A stretch of 64,000 nt of DNA from Paramacrobiotus metropolitanus. Its lineage: Eukaryota > Tardigrada > Eutardigrada > Parachela > Macrobiotidae. The position numbers and the translations under genes are program-made. The notes below the pieces were generated by a model that was given only the letters and a program-made list of their open reading frames with translations, did no database searches and was not told where the DNA came from. Location of the stretch: NCBI RefSeq assembly GCF_019649055.1, contig NW_026570229.1, positions 1,736,001-1,800,000 on the forward strand. Reading direction: 5' to 3'. Positions 62,359-64,000 of this stretch are shown one piece after another. Numbering within the stretch: the first letter of the stretch is position 1; every line of letters begins with the position of its first letter.

Positions 62359-62884
62359 TATAAAGTAACGACAGGAGTGCCGACGAACGCTTCCCCGATG
62401 GTCTGTCGACCATTATCTTGCTGACGGCTCCTTACTGACCGACAAAACCTTCTATCCGAAGATTTATTGAAATGACAAATCGATGATCGACGGGGTGCTC
62501 AACGTTAACCGGTGATTTTCGGCAATTTGCTGATGAAATTCTGTTGACCGGCAAAAGAGCTTCCCGAAACACCAAGGGAAGAAACACTGATAGCCTAACG
62601 AACGAATTAAGAAACCTTGGAACTCTCAGACCCCATCCGTAAATATAGGCTGTAGGTAAACGAAATGGTTGCGGCGAAGCATCGGCTAACGAGTTTGCAG
62701 AAGATCCATCAGTGAGTGGTGCTAAGAATGGCTGCTGTTGGAGAAATGGTAAGTATTAAGCACTGTGCCTCTTATTCTCCGTGGCATATGAACTCAGAGT
62801 GTTATTTAACGTTAATTATAAAATTACAAAATTGCAGAGTTACCGTGTCGGCAAACTTGAGAGATTCGGATGTCCGTTTGCTTA
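62359..62884. other. Unique DNA between the pogo element and the TIL duplication
   Basis: About 0.5 kb with no repeat match elsewhere in the window and no gene that can be supported. Confidence 0.4.
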
Positions 62885-63723
62885 CCAAAGTATCGGTTTA
62901 CGGGTCACAAAATGTGGTTGAGACCAGCCAATACAGAGCGTGCTTACCGGTCTTCGGTTGGCTTTACGCCAAATTCTGTCCGATTTTTGCGTGTTTATTT
63001 TGTTTTATCGTAAAAGAAATTTCCCGGCTGCCAGATATACAGGTTCGTAGTTTATTGTTTTCGTCATGTCAATCCTGTAATGGTAGAGCTTTTCCGATGC
63101 ATAGAATCGCCGCATTTTTGTTTTGCGCGTCAATCAAATGGTGCACTATTCCATTGAATTACAGAAGCTGTTATACGTGGGTTTCTCTGTATGAAATACT
63201 GAATGGATTCCAGTTGTCACCCAAGGCTGCAGCCTGCAGGTACTAGAAATAAAGAAATAAATATACGCTGCTGCGGTTACCCATAACTCTGTGTATTATA
63301 TCCGTCGCTTTACTCCAACCGAACCAGCACATCTGGTACCGCACTGCTTCGAGGTAAATTTGTCGCCCGCGGTTTTTGGACATTGTTAAAAATAAATTGC
63401 TCTGAAAATACAGCTATTCTTTCGAAAATTTTGGCATCCTCGTGAGACAGCACCAGACAGTTGAGACAATACGGCGCATTATCGCTACCGCCATCGATCA
63501 TACAGCACACAATTTGCGGTACTTGTGATTTTTAATACTGTCCTTACTCCGACACACTTTACTTGACGAGAAGCGATGAGAACAAAGAAAAACCTGCCAG
63601 ACTCAGAAATAATCGTCTTTTATCGCCATCTACAAACGCGATTAACAAAAGAAAAAAAGAAATTAAGTTAAACCCTGGAAAACGGACGCGAAAAAACACA
63701 GGAAAGAATTATACGCAACGATG

Positions 63724-63730
63724 TATAAAA
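63724..63730 (+). promoter_or_regulatory. TATA box of the second TIL gene
   Basis: ATGTATAAAAGGAACAGCAG is 154 bases before the ATG at 63878 and matches the block before the first TIL gene. Confidence 0.65.
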
Positions 63731-63877
63731 GGAACAGCAGAAAGCATTTAAAATCGGTATAAACTACACTGAACACACCGCGCTCCGAGTTTTTATTTTC
63801 TGACCAGCAGGTTTGCATATCTGCTTTGCTGCCAGTTCGGTATTTGTTACTCTTTTCTTAATTTTATATTTGGAAGC

Positions 63878-63969
63878 ATGAAGGTAGCGGCTGTGTTTAT
63901 AGCTGTTTTGGTAGCCGCAACAAGTTTCTCCGGCTGCAACGGAGCGGCAAATGGACAAAAAATAGGAGG
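63878..63969 (+). CDS. First exon of a second TIL-type secreted protein (partial)
   Basis: The exon encodes MKVAAVFIAVLVAATSFSGC and then GAANGQKIGG, a signal peptide paralogous to that of the triple-TIL gene. It has the same exon length (92 nt), the same phase and a GTAAGTGAGTT donor. The rest of the gene lies beyond the window. Exon identity and a shared promoter make a tandem duplicate very likely; the number of TIL domains in it cannot be known here. Confidence 0.75.
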
Positions 63970-64000
63970 GTAAGTGAGTTACACTAGTACAGAACATGGA

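Larger units (their letters stand above)
62885..63969 (+). repeat. Downstream copy of the ~1.1-kb segmental duplication
   Basis: This is the counterpart of 56815-57889, carrying the promoter and first exon of a second TIL gene. A 176-codon open frame across its first half has no conserved counterpart in the other copy, so I do not call it a gene. Confidence 0.8.

Noticed and set aside
62716-63246. Open frame of 176 codons on the plus strand before the second TIL exon
   Set aside because: It covers the 5' part of the segmental duplication, and the other copy (56780-57200) has no matching frame, so it is not conserved as protein.

Overview
The window is nuclear DNA of an animal, and one gene identifies the animal as a tardigrade. 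On the minus strand at 47375-49995 lies a complete six-exon CAHS gene (cytosolic abundant heat-soluble protein), a family known only from eutardigrades. Coding exons are short, relatively GC-rich and bounded by GT/AG sites. Introns and intergenic DNA are strongly AT-rich. I see no tRNA, rRNA or prokaryote-like operon. The species cannot be fixed from the sequence; a hypsibiid-type eutardigrade is an inference.

Layout. 1-16.5 kb is gene-poor and rich in repeats: two clusters of a 20-bp near-palindrome (337-510 and 4118-4335), a three-unit GC-rich hairpin repeat (2292-2386), a decayed coding region (2516-3990), a diverged dispersed repeat (about 4400-4620 and 6080-6330), a degenerate ~273-bp tandem array (about 6.9-8.3 kb) and one orphan exon-like island (10302-10450). 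16.5-17.1 kb is a ~168-bp tandem repeat lying directly 3' of a gene. 17098-41672 (minus) is a KASH-domain, spectrin-repeat (nesprin/Klarsicht-like) gene of about 12 exons with a 13-kb intron that holds a 741-bp TIR element. 41.7-47.4 kb has no gene I can support. 47375-49995 (minus) is CAHS. 51118-55257 (minus) is a six-exon BTB-BACK gene whose C-terminal domain I do not recognise. About 56.15-56.43 kb (minus) is part of a small cysteine-rich TIL-type gene. 57798-59223 (plus) is a secreted protein with three TIL domains. 59881-62358 is a pogo-type DNA transposon with perfect 77-bp inverted repeats and a broken transposase. From about 62.88 kb the promoter and first exon of the TIL gene occur again, so a tandem paralogue runs off the end of the window.

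Function. The genes do not form a pathway. KASH proteins join the nuclear envelope to the cytoskeleton, CAHS proteins protect cytoplasm during desiccation, BTB-BACK proteins are usually Cullin-3 substrate adaptors, and TIL proteins are typically secreted protease inhibitors. The most unusual items are the CAHS locus, the KASH gene with an unresolved exon 7/8 junction, a short motif (consensus near GCCACTNCACTACGCT) that recurs in most of the longer introns and in flanking DNA, the pogo element with perfect ends but a dead transposase, and the TIL tandem duplication beside it.
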